Position numbers and translations under genes: made by a program. DNA of 7,969 nucleotides from an uncultured Oscillospiraceae bacterium (GTDB taxonomy: Bacteria > Bacillota_A > Clostridia > Oscillospirales > Acutalibacteraceae), in NCBI GenBank assembly GCA_900554165.1, contig USGR01000034.1:1-7969 (forward strand), given 5' to 3'. Positions 1 through 6,856 of this stretch are shown piece after piece. Under the pieces are notes generated by a model. It did no database searches, was not told the DNA's origin, and saw nothing but the letters and a program-made list of their open reading frames with translations. Within the stretch, counting starts at the first letter, position 1, and each line of letters begins with the position of its first letter.

Positions 1-2
1 AT

Positions 3-143
3 ACACATGGGTATCTTGACGAAGTTAAAAATTCCGGCGAGCCCAAATTTATAAAATATTTTGACGATTACAAATTCGATGGTAAAAACAATTTAAATAA
101 AAAATGCATCGGTATGCCTCAGTTTGGCGCTGCAATCAAATAA
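3..143 (+). CDS. C-terminal end of an unidentified protein (partial at left edge)
   Basis: An open frame enters from the left edge and gives 46 codons before a TAA at 141-143. The peptide is charged and rich in Lys, Asp and Asn (it contains GYLDEVKNSGEPKF and later CIGMPQFGAAIK), with no stop before its natural end, and the other two forward frames close early. I do not recognise the family. From its place just before the tail block it could be a head or connector protein, but nothing in the peptide proves this. The DNA beyond its stop looks decayed, so this frame may itself be the tail of a broken gene. No start is visible, so length and domains cannot be judged. Confidence 0.45.
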   Translation, partial: THGYLDEVKNSGEPKFIKYFDDYKFDGKNNLNKKCIGMPQFGAAIK

Positions 144-653
144 AGGCACATTACGTCACGAAAACTTTTTGGAGACTTATAAAAAATACTGAAATGGCTT
201 TTGAAACGATATTAGTTATTAACTTTAAGCAGTTATAATCACATTGTTTATTGCAGATAATGCGGCCGAAATCAAACAAAAAATATATGAGCCATTCTAT
301 AAATTCAATGAGAATAATTCAGCAGTATTAAAATTTTAATTGAAAAGCCTTTTAAAAAGCTTTGGGGTACATATATTATAAAGAAACTTAACTTTTTAAT
401 GAGAATAAAGTCTATTACTGCTGATTATACAGCATTAAAACGCATTATATATGATACATTAAATAATGGCTCATAAGTGGAAAAGCCAATAAATTAAAAT
501 TCATAAGTGCTATCTTTATGTCAAGCGGCCAATATTATACCGGAAAGTTTGTGTGCGACGTTAACATTTACAAATAATAAAGATGCATGAAGTGCCGATA
601 TCAATGAAAATTACAGTTAATAGCACAAAAGTGCCTTAGAAAGGAATGTCAAT
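144..653. other. 510-bp gap without an intact gene, very AT-rich, probably decayed
   Basis: No frame on either strand gives a gene of normal size. By hand count, GC over 181-600 is about 28%, against roughly 47% in the tube gene at 1054-1524 and about 38% in the chaperone genes. Stops fall in all three forward frames. Phage structural blocks are normally packed with gaps of a few bases, so a gap of this size is out of character. I see no convincing promoter, terminator or tRNA. A short ATG frame at 604-639 (MKITVNSTKVP then TAG) ends just before the ribosome binding site of the next gene. A small GCAC-AAAA-GTGC hairpin lies at 623-634. In related phages this place holds small head-tail connector and minor capsid genes. 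Confidence 0.6.
229..620 (+). pseudogene. Possible remnants of one or two decayed connector genes
   Basis: Two forward stretches read like protein but are broken. Frame 1 is open from 229 to 339 and contains ADNAAEIKQKIYEPFYKFN. The frame beginning at 327 is open to a TAA at 474 and contains DYTALKRIIYDTLNNGS. That same frame then meets stops at 495, 504, 588 and 618, yet between them reads CQAANIIPESLCATLTFTNN. Protein-like stretches separated by stops and a frame change are what decay of a former gene looks like. I cannot name the family. Minor-capsid-1 and minor-capsid-2 type genes are the expected occupants in A118-like phages, which is an inference from position only. Chance open reading in AT-rich DNA is a real alternative. 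Confidence 0.33.
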
Positions 654-1052
654 ATGAGTGTATATGATGATGTATTGTCTGCTGTTATCGAATTAGCGGA
701 AACAACGCAGCCGTATAGTACAATTACATTAGGCTCACTGCCGCCAGATAATGGCATATCAATTACATGGGGGCAAACAGAAGCATCCTATAATCCATTT
801 TTTAATAAGTTTGCCGCCGTTGAACTTACTGCCGTACTGAATGGAAAACATACAGACGAGCAGATTCTTTCAGCAGCATTGGGAAAAATTCATACAGCAT
901 TATCAATGGCTACAGAATATCCTGCTGCTGATAATTATCAAATTACGGATATATCAACAATAAATGCGCCCGGATGCTTAGGGCGCGAAGAAAACGAACA
1001 ATGGCTTTACGGTTCAAGCCTTAGAGTCAAGTTTTATTTAAGGGGGATTTAA
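654..1052 (+). CDS. Tail terminator / minor capsid protein 3-like protein
   Basis: This 132-residue protein resembles the phage minor capsid protein family often called minor capsid 3, which sits at the tail-terminator position. Supporting stretches are LGSLPPDNGISI near residues 26-37, ELTAVLNGKH at 57-66, YQITDI at 95-100, and the C-terminal LGREENEQWLYGSSLRVKFYL at about 109-129. I recall similar blocks in homologues, but have run no search. The likely role is to cap the head-proximal end of the tail tube and stop its growth, forming part of the joint with the head. The start is secure: AAGGA at 641-645 lies 8 bases before the ATG. The length is normal for the family. The major tail protein gene follows after one base, which suggests coupled translation. 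The DNA just upstream is decayed, so its usual partner genes may be missing. Confidence 0.8.
   Translation: MSVYDDVLSAVIELAETTQPYSTITLGSLPPDNGISITWGQTEASYNPFFNKFAAVELTAVLNGKHTDEQILSAALGKIHTALSMATEYPAADNYQITDISTINAPGCLGREENEQWLYGSSLRVKFYLRGI
1040..1047 (+). promoter_or_regulatory. Ribosome binding site that supports a TTG start
   Basis: AAGGGGGA lies inside the last codons of the tail terminator gene, with 6 bases before the TTG at 1054. The next ATG codons in this frame are at residues 9 and 11, and neither has a purine-rich site at a suitable distance. The TTG start is therefore preferred. Confidence 0.6.
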
Positions 1053-1053
1053 T

Positions 1054-1524
1054 TTGCCAAACACAGCATATGGACTTATGACAATGTATAACCTTACCGC
1101 ATCAATCGGTACTTCTCAGAGCGGCAGTCCGTCTCCGACATGGACTTATGCCGAATTAAAGAATGGCTTTGACAATATAGCCGAAGCACTGAACGAGACG
1201 GTTCAGCAGTATTTCTTCTTATCAGATAACGGATTTGCACGCAACCACGTTACTGCAATGGCGCCGGCATTTACTCTTACCGGCAGACGCGTAATAGGCG
1301 ATGCAGCACAGGATTTTATTTTTGATGCAAAATACAGCATGGACACCGCTCGCCAGTCGTCTTTTAAACTTGAGTATACTAATGCCGAGGGCAAAGCGGT
1401 AACGCTTACCTGCGATTGCACAATATGCAATATACAGGAGTGGAGCGGTGCTTCAACAGACGACAGCGCAATATCTGTTGAGATAAGATTTGACGGCGCA
1501 CCAAGCGTAATAACTGCAGAATAA
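1054..1524 (+). CDS. Major tail (tube) protein
   Basis: This 156-residue protein fits the major tail protein of A118-like siphophages, the subunit that stacks in rings to form the tail tube. Supporting features are its place between the terminator protein and the chaperone genes, its size, and a beta-rich C-terminal half: FTLTGRRVIGDAAQDFIFDA at about 73-92 (a tail-tube 'GxR..GDxAQDYIF'-like block), then FKLEYTNAEGKAVTLTCDCT and a late SVEIRFDGAP at 141-150. Three cysteines cluster at 120, 122 and 125. Translation begins at TTG, set by AAGGGGGA upstream. By hand count GC is about 47%, clearly above its neighbours, with more C-ending codons; this could reflect selection for high expression or a different origin. 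A strong terminator follows immediately, as expected for the most abundant tail protein. Confidence 0.82.
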   Translation: MPNTAYGLMTMYNLTASIGTSQSGSPSPTWTYAELKNGFDNIAEALNETVQQYFFLSDNGFARNHVTAMAPAFTLTGRRVIGDAAQDFIFDAKYSMDTARQSSFKLEYTNAEGKAVTLTCDCTICNIQEWSGASTDDSAISVEIRFDGAPSVITAE

Positions 1525-1525
1525 T

Positions 1526-1557
1526 AACAAGGGGAGAATACTCCCCTTGTTTCTTTT
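1526..1557 (+). terminator. Rho-independent terminator after the tube gene
   Basis: A perfect 11-bp stem, AACAAGGGGAG at 1526-1536 pairing with CTCCCCTTGTT at 1541-1551, encloses the tetraloop AATA and runs into TCTTTT at 1552-1557. It begins 2 bases after the tube gene stop and ends just before the ribosome binding site AAGGAG (1558-1563) of the chaperone gene. No clear promoter lies between, so transcription of the later genes must come by read-through or antitermination. The expected effect is more tube mRNA than chaperone and tape measure mRNA. Confidence 0.9.
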
Positions 1558-1571
1558 AAGGAGAGTTTGCT

Positions 1572-1970
1572 ATGTACACATTAATCCAAAATAAGGTTTT
1601 TAGAGATGAAATAGAGCTTAAAACGCAAGATGGAAAAAGTGAAATACTCGAAATAAATTTAAAAATAGACCCTAACTGTATAAAAAAGTACAGAGAATTG
1701 CAGCTTCAAATAATAGAGCTGCAGCGGCAGAACAAAGAAGATCCAAATAACCCAGAAACAATAGAAAAAATAGGCGCCGCAATAGTAAACACTTTTTCGC
1801 TTCTGCTCGGAACAGACAATACTGAGAAAATACTTTCTTTCTATGCCGGAAATTATGTTGATATGATGACCGGACTTTATCCTTATCTCGAAAATGTCAT
1901 TGTTCCAGAGTTTCAAAAGGTTGCTAAACAGCGAAAAAAAGAATTAAGCAGAGGATTTAAATCAAGATGA
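1572..1970 (+). CDS. Tail assembly chaperone (gpG-like position)
   Basis: This 132-residue, charged and mostly helical protein sits between the tube gene and the Gp15 gene, where tail assembly chaperones lie. Such chaperones bind the tape measure protein and deliver tube subunits, and are absent from the finished particle. The sequence has a helical middle (CIKKYRELQLQIIELQRQ, residues 36-53), then NTFSLLLGTDNTEKILSFY at 73-91 and a block YPYLENVIVPEFQKVAKQRKK at about 103-123. I recall this last block from small chaperone-like phage proteins, though I cannot name the family with certainty. AAGGAG at 1558-1563 lies 8 bases before the ATG. The last four bases overlap the next gene (ATGA), giving translational coupling. 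Unlike lambda G/GT, no productive frameshift fusion with the next frame is visible. Confidence 0.65.
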   Translation: MYTLIQNKVFRDEIELKTQDGKSEILEINLKIDPNCIKKYRELQLQIIELQRQNKEDPNNPETIEKIGAAIVNTFSLLLGTDNTEKILSFYAGNYVDMMTGLYPYLENVIVPEFQKVAKQRKKELSRGFKSR

Positions 1971-2569
1971 CTCTTTTTACTCCGCTGATTAAAAAAGTTA
2001 CATACAAGCGAATCCCTATATATATCAACACGTCTTTTCGCACAGTGCTGCAATGTTTTGAGATATTAGGCGATTCGCTTTTTTCAGATGCGGAAAAGAT
2101 TGATTTTTGTCTCGAACTGCTTGTTAAATTTAAGCCTGTTTTACACTTACTGAGCTTTACAGGAAAAATGAAACTGTTTGACACAGTTTTTACAGAGTTT
2201 ATCGACATTGGAAATAAAAAGAAGAGCGGCAAAAAATATGTAGATTTTAAGCAGGATGCGTCATTTATATATTCCTCATTTTGTCAATGCTACGGGCTTG
2301 ACCTGTTAGGCAAGGATAAAAATTTACACTGGTGGAGCTTTATTACATTGTTTAATGGACTATCTGATGACACAAAAATTATGCAGATTATATCCATTCG
2401 TGCACGTCCAATGCCTAAGCCCACTAAGTACAATGCCGAAGAGCGTGCACAACTTGCCAAATTAAAGCAGGAGTATAAGCTTAAGCTTTCTCCAAAAGAA
2501 GAAAAAGAACAATATCAGCAAGGCTTGGCAAAAATAGCCGCTACGCTGCAAGGAATGATTAGAAAGTGA
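1967..2569 (+). CDS. Bacteriophage Gp15-family protein (second tail assembly chaperone)
   Basis: This 200-residue protein matches the Gp15 family named after Listeria phage A118 Gp15. The key block is DFKQDASFIYSSFCQCYGLDL at about 93-113, followed by LHWWSFITLFNGLSDDTKI at 120-138; the acidic QDA, the tyrosines and the HWW are the features I recognise. The C-terminal third (about 155-200) is a highly charged Lys/Glu/Gln helix, likely a coiled coil. Gp15 genes lie directly before the tape measure gene, and the family is thought to act in tail assembly as the partner of the preceding chaperone. The start overlaps the previous stop by four bases (ATGA). AGAGGA at 1950-1955 is 11 bases upstream, slightly far, so translation is probably coupled. 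The stop at 2567-2569 overlaps the binding site of the tape measure gene. Confidence 0.85.
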   Translation: MTLFTPLIKKVTYKRIPIYINTSFRTVLQCFEILGDSLFSDAEKIDFCLELLVKFKPVLHLLSFTGKMKLFDTVFTEFIDIGNKKKSGKKYVDFKQDASFIYSSFCQCYGLDLLGKDKNLHWWSFITLFNGLSDDTKIMQIISIRARPMPKPTKYNAEERAQLAKLKQEYKLKLSPKEEKEQYQQGLAKIAATLQGMIRK

Positions 2570-2573
2570 GGTG
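2568..2573 (+). promoter_or_regulatory. Ribosome binding site pointing to a CTG start for the tape measure gene
   Basis: GAGGTG matches the 16S anti-Shine-Dalgarno complement (AAGGAGGTGAT) without a mismatch. It covers the GTG at 2571, so that GTG is part of the binding site and is unlikely to be the start. The in-frame CTG at 2580-2582 lies 6 bases downstream and is followed by ADGKITYEL. The only other purine site, AGGA at 2551-2554, is too far from 2571 (16 bases between). Confidence 0.6.
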
Positions 2574-4892
2574 GTTATTCTGGCAGACGGTAAAATTACA
2601 TATGAACTTGTTCTTGACAACAATAATATAAGTAAAGATATATCGCGTGTGGAAAACCAAATCAAGTCGTCTGCAAAAAATGCAAGTAATGCGGTAAGCA
2701 AAAGTGCCGCTGACTCAAAATTAAGTATAAAAAATACTATTGAGACAACTAACGATTTATCAAATTCATTATCAAATGTTGGTGATGCTGCGACAGATGC
2801 GTTTGGGAAAATTGAGTCGTCATCAGGTGCGCTGGGAGATGTAACATCATCGTTATCTAATATTGGCTCAATTGGTTCTATAGGACTGGCCGATATAGGA
2901 AAAGCAGCAGTAAATCTTGGCTCAAAAGCCGTTTCATCTGTTATTTCTATTGACAGCGCTATGAATCAGTTCGCTGCATCTACAGGCACTTCAAAAGATG
3001 AGCTTAGCGCTTATGAGGAAACGCTAAAAGATATATACGGTAATAATTACGGCGAATCGTTTGAAGATATTGCAAAAGCAATGGCAACAATCAACCAGCA
3101 AATGGGGGATATGGACCAGAGCAGCCTGCAAAGTCTTACGAAATCGGCATTTACCCTGCGCGACACATTTGGATATGATATTGAAGAAACTGTAAGCGCG
3201 GCAAACGCAATGATGACACAATTCGGAATAAGTGGCGACGAAGCAATGAATCTTATTGCGACCGGCGCACAAAACGGACTCGACTATTCTGGTGAGATGC
3301 TTGATAGTATTTCCGAATATTCTTCTCAATTTGCAAAAGCGGGACTCGACGCAAATGACATGTTTGCCATTATGCAATCCGGCGCTGAAACCGGCGCAGG
3401 GAGTCTTGATAAAGTTGGCGAGGCCGTAAAAGAGCTGGTGACAAATGTTGTTGACGGCTCAGATACAACTAAGGCGGGCTTTGAAGCGATAGGGCTTAAT
3501 GCAGACGAAATGTCAAACAAATTTGCCCAGGGTGGCGATGCCGCAAGAGAAGCATTTAATCAAACAGTACAGGCGTTGGCAAGCATGGAAGACCCTCTTG
3601 CACAAAACCAGGCTGCTTTAAATCTTTTCGGCACACAGTTTGAGGATTTAGGTCCTAATGTCGTCACACAATTAGCCAGCATTGGCGATGCTGCTTATGC
3701 AACGGGTGAAGAGCTCAACGCCATGAAAGATGTTAAATATGACGACCTTGGCTCAATGTTTGATGAACTCAAACGCAGCTTAGAACTGTTGCTTGTACCA
3801 TTGGGAGAAGCGTTAATTCCATTATTTGACTCTCTTATGGAAGCATTAGGGCCTCTTATTGAAGTACTTGGCCAAACTCTCACGCCTATTTTTGAACAAA
3901 TAGGTGAAATCCTTATTGTCCTTTCTGAACCGTTGGGGCAACTCGTTGAATTTTTAGGCCAAATATTAGGTATAGCACTGCAAATTGTCGCGGAGGCTTT
4001 GGGCCCGATACTTGATTTAGTGATACAGCTTTTAGAGCCGCTTATGCAGCTTCTTGATGGATTGCTTACGCCACTTATGGATATGTTCAATGCAATACTG
4101 GATCCGCTGCTATCATTAATTCAAGCTGCATTACAGCCAATATTAAGCTTGGTATCCGCTCTTATAGAGCCGTTAATGTCGCTTGTTGAGGCAATTTTGC
4201 CGCCAATACAAGAGTTGTTTGCTGCACTTACTCCCATTTTGCAGACGCTGTTTTCTGCACTTGAGCCATTACTTGACGGAGTTGCATACTTTGCAAGCTT
4301 GCTTGGTGAAGTATTAGGTCCCGTCATTGAACTGGTTGGAAAACTGATTGGCGATAGTCTTGGCAGAGCTTTTGATAACATTATGGGAATTTTAGATAGT
4401 GTTATGGATATTTTTAGTGGGGTTATCGACTTTATAACAGGAATATTCAGCGGCAACTGGGAGAAAGCATGGAACGGTATTGTCGGTATATTTAAGGGGA
4501 TTTTCAACCTTATACCTACAATTGTTGAGGGCATAATAAACGGTGCGATAGGAATTATAAACGGTATTATAAGTGGAATCAATGCACTTACAGGTTTAAT
4601 AGGCATTCCAGAAATACCCAAAATACCTAACGTATCATTACCGCGCTTTCATGTCGGCGGTATTGTTGATTTTAAAGCCGGAGAGGGTCTCGCCCTGCTT
4701 AAATCCGGCGAAATGGTGCTCACTCAGCGACAGCAGGCCGAACTATTCGCTATGGCTAACGGCATGGGTATTAACTCGAACAGTGCAGTAATCGTTGTAA
4801 ATTCTCCCGTCTATCTTGATGGCAGAGAAATTACTTCTAATGTTACAAAGCACCAATACAGCGACGTAATGGCAAAGAGGTATAAAGGATGA
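2571..4892 (+). CDS. Tail tape measure protein (TP901-like)
   Basis: The protein has 773 residues from the GTG at 2571, or 770 if translation begins at the CTG at 2580, which I think more likely because the N-terminus would then be ADGKITYELVLD, typical of tape measure proteins. It spans the tail tube during assembly and sets its length. Order: polar helical N-terminus (1-100); a conserved TP901-type core (about 125-380) with DELSAYEETLKDIYG, FGYDIEETVSAANAMMTQFG and LNLFGTQFEDLGP; a strongly hydrophobic proline-phased 11-residue repeat (about 410-570); further hydrophobic segments such as IVEGIINGAIGIINGIISGI (651-670), possibly membrane-active on DNA entry; and the C-terminal block FHVGGIVDF...LLKSGEMVLTQRQQAEL (693-725). 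At about 0.15 nm per residue the tail would be near 115 nm, an estimate only. Its stop overlaps the next start (ATGA). Confidence 0.93.
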   Translation: MVILADGKITYELVLDNNNISKDISRVENQIKSSAKNASNAVSKSAADSKLSIKNTIETTNDLSNSLSNVGDAATDAFGKIESSSGALGDVTSSLSNIGSIGSIGLADIGKAAVNLGSKAVSSVISIDSAMNQFAASTGTSKDELSAYEETLKDIYGNNYGESFEDIAKAMATINQQMGDMDQSSLQSLTKSAFTLRDTFGYDIEETVSAANAMMTQFGISGDEAMNLIATGAQNGLDYSGEMLDSISEYSSQFAKAGLDANDMFAIMQSGAETGAGSLDKVGEAVKELVTNVVDGSDTTKAGFEAIGLNADEMSNKFAQGGDAAREAFNQTVQALASMEDPLAQNQAALNLFGTQFEDLGPNVVTQLASIGDAAYATGEELNAMKDVKYDDLGSMFDELKRSLELLLVPLGEALIPLFDSLMEALGPLIEVLGQTLTPIFEQIGEILIVLSEPLGQLVEFLGQILGIALQIVAEALGPILDLVIQLLEPLMQLLDGLLTPLMDMFNAILDPLLSLIQAALQPILSLVSALIEPLMSLVEAILPPIQELFAALTPILQTLFSALEPLLDGVAYFASLLGEVLGPVIELVGKLIGDSLGRAFDNIMGILDSVMDIFSGVIDFITGIFSGNWEKAWNGIVGIFKGIFNLIPTIVEGIINGAIGIINGIISGINALTGLIGIPEIPKIPNVSLPRFHVGGIVDFKAGEGLALLKSGEMVLTQRQQAELFAMANGMGINSNSAVIVVNSPVYLDGREITSNVTKHQYSDVMAKRYKG
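3819..4268 (+). repeat. 33-bp-period coding repeat: proline-phased 11-residue units
   Basis: Within the tape measure protein, prolines recur at residues 417, 428, 439 and again at 479, 490, 501, 512, 523, 534 and 545, exactly 11 apart within each run. They continue at 555 and 566 with one 10-residue step. Units resemble L-x-P-L-h-x-h-h-x-x-h (h hydrophobic), for example EPLMQLLDGLL. DNA identity between units is low, so the period is conserved at protein level rather than being a recent DNA duplication. The phase is lost between about 440 and 478. Confidence 0.8.
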
Positions 4893-6847
4893 ATGTATAT
4901 CTTAACGGTAATTTAAGAAATGATATATTAATACAGACAGGCGGCAGCCTTGAGCAGAACGAAGCGCATGTTACATCGTCAAATCTTACTGTTTCTATTC
5001 CGACTAATGCTGATGATATTTCTGCCGGAGATTATATATCCCTACAGGAAAATAATCACATTGTATTTGCCGGCACAATAATCGAAGCTGCTCAGCAGGT
5101 GCTTGAAAATATTAATTTATCTTACAAAATATATAATCTGACACTGACCAATAATTCAGATTATATTGCAAATATTTTTGTAGACATGACATTTCCTTCC
5201 GGTGCAAGCGTTACACAGATACTGTTAGGTAATCAGCCCACAGACGAGTGGTATAATCCAGATTTAGGGACGTTTCAAGGAATCATCCCAGTGCGTGTGG
5301 AACAGGAAGACATCACGGTTGGTGAAATAGATGATTTTACAACCGTTACTCTTGAAAGTCCTGCATATCTTTGGGGGCAAACAGTGTCAAGTGTAATAGA
5401 CCAACTGGCAGATGTAAGCGACGCTTGGTGGGAAATCACAAATAATAAGGTATTTAATATGCGATATTCCACTGCACGGGAAAATGCTCCCATAAACATT
5501 AACAATGCTGCTGACGTTTACAACGTACAGGTTACCAGAGATGCATATACAATGTACTCTGCTGTTCGTGTTGTAGGCGGTGAGGGCAAAAGCCAATATC
5601 AGTCGTTTAATATTACGAGGGATGGCCCAACCGGGTTAAGGTTTGAGCGCACATCTCCCACAATTATAACGAGTAAATATCCATTATATTCCGTAAATAC
5701 AGTCGTGCAGCAAGTAGACGGCCACTTTACAACGTTCAGAGCCGGAGTAAAGGGACTTAATGATGATGACCCAGAGTATGCCGTGCTTTATACTTACGGC
5801 GGTTATGAAATAGAGTGTAAAGATGGATATTCATACCTTGACATTATGTCGCAGGGAGGATACATACAGGTAAATGGATATTTGCAAATCCAGATATATG
5901 CCCGAATGGTAGACAGCGATTTGACAGAACAAATCAAGCAGCAGCGCGGGGGAAGCGGTATAATTGAATACCTGCTTGAAGACGATACAATAACGGACTT
6001 TACCGATGCTGCGGCTGCAGCAGAATCATTTTTGCGCACATCTGCACAGCCTGCGTTTACAATAAGCTTTACAACTAAAATTTCCGGCTGGTCAGTTGGA
6101 CAGATTTTAGCAGTTGAATTGCCTTATTTTAATATATCGGGAATATTTCAGGTTTCTTCTGTCTCTGCGTCAAGCCTTACATCCAGTAATGGTACAACAA
6201 TTTGGGAATATTCCGTAGAGGCTTCTACAATTCCATATCGTGACCCAACAAAAGCGTTGTTTTATCAGCGAAAGACTATTACATTTGAGCTTGACGGCTC
6301 GCTGCCGGCCGCAGACGGACAATATCTAAATAATAACGTTCAGATACAAACAAGCATTAACGCATATATTATAAATCCCGCCACGTGGCAAACTGTTGAA
6401 ACAACTTGCTCATCATGGCAGGTATTTCAAACTAAATATCCGGCATGGCTGGCATTAGAAGGTGCAGAAAGGAGTTGGAGCTATTTGGGAAATTATCTTA
6501 CCGATTACGCCAAAAGTAAATTATTAAAAATACTGCAGGGCGAGGGAGAAGCGGGGGACCTGTCAAATCTTAATTTGACGGCGAATCTTTACTTTACTAC
6601 TCAAGAAAGTAATACATTTAATATTGAGACAAGCGGCATTACTACTCCCACAAACAATGCGATAACGGCATCATATTATTTGCTGCCAGACCAATTGCAG
6701 GAATTGATAACAGGATTAGACATATATTATGCAAATAATATAGCAAACCCTAAAATATTAACCGCTCCTGTAAGCATTGATAGAAGCCCAACAAATCCGG
6801 AGGGACAGTATTCTCTTACTATTTCAGTTAAACATTCTATTATATAG
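4889..6847 (+). CDS. Tail hub / tail tip (Tal-like) protein
   Basis: This 652-residue protein directly follows the tape measure gene, where siphophage distal tail and hub proteins lie. The N-terminal about 115 residues are beta-rich (ISAGDYISLQENNHIVFAGTI at 44-64), like hub barrel domains. A middle part has TVSSVIDQLADVSDAWWEIT (165-184), then YNVQVTRDAYTMYSAVRVVGG (211-231). Residues 370-450 (DAAAAAESFLRTSAQPAFTISFTT, then WSVGQILAVELPYFNISGIFQVSSV) form a block I recall from phage hub proteins. The last about 200 residues, rich in aromatic residues, are not recognised and may be an added tip or fibre-anchoring domain. I see no peptidase or lysozyme motif. It presumably closes the tube end and carries the fibres. 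The start overlaps the previous stop (ATGA), with AGAGG at 4876-4880. No separate Dit gene precedes it, so this protein may do both jobs. Confidence 0.72.
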   Translation: MNVYLNGNLRNDILIQTGGSLEQNEAHVTSSNLTVSIPTNADDISAGDYISLQENNHIVFAGTIIEAAQQVLENINLSYKIYNLTLTNNSDYIANIFVDMTFPSGASVTQILLGNQPTDEWYNPDLGTFQGIIPVRVEQEDITVGEIDDFTTVTLESPAYLWGQTVSSVIDQLADVSDAWWEITNNKVFNMRYSTARENAPININNAADVYNVQVTRDAYTMYSAVRVVGGEGKSQYQSFNITRDGPTGLRFERTSPTIITSKYPLYSVNTVVQQVDGHFTTFRAGVKGLNDDDPEYAVLYTYGGYEIECKDGYSYLDIMSQGGYIQVNGYLQIQIYARMVDSDLTEQIKQQRGGSGIIEYLLEDDTITDFTDAAAAAESFLRTSAQPAFTISFTTKISGWSVGQILAVELPYFNISGIFQVSSVSASSLTSSNGTTIWEYSVEASTIPYRDPTKALFYQRKTITFELDGSLPAADGQYLNNNVQIQTSINAYIINPATWQTVETTCSSWQVFQTKYPAWLALEGAERSWSYLGNYLTDYAKSKLLKILQGEGEAGDLSNLNLTANLYFTTQESNTFNIETSGITTPTNNAITASYYLLPDQLQELITGLDIYYANNIANPKILTAPVSIDRSPTNPEGQYSLTISVKHSII

Positions 6848-6856
6848 GAGGAAAAA

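Noticed and set aside
59..90. TTGACG followed by an AT-rich stretch, resembling a promoter
   Set aside because: It lies inside the partial coding frame at 3-143 and has no good -10 hexamer at 16-18 bases.
340..380. TTGAAA with TATATT downstream as a possible late promoter for the tail block
   Set aside because: The spacing is about 26 bases, far from the usual 17, and such matches are expected by chance in DNA this AT-rich.
1934..1960. A AAA AAA slippery run near the end of the chaperone gene, suggesting a lambda G/GT-like -1 frameshift into the Gp15 frame
   Set aside because: The -1 frame reached from the run meets TAA at 1958-1960, before the Gp15 ATG at 1967, so no fusion protein would form. 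The Gp15 gene also has its own ATGA-coupled start.
4121..4621. Long open frame on the minus strand opposite the tape measure gene
   Set aside because: It is the shadow of the hydrophobic tape measure coding sequence and has no independent support. Other minus-strand open frames in the window, such as 7622-7912 and 3024-3377, were rejected for the same reason.
770..5386. Shared 12-base GGGGGCAAACAG-type string near 770-780 and 5375-5386
   Set aside because: It is a single short match inside two unrelated coding genes, without flanking similarity, so it is most likely chance.
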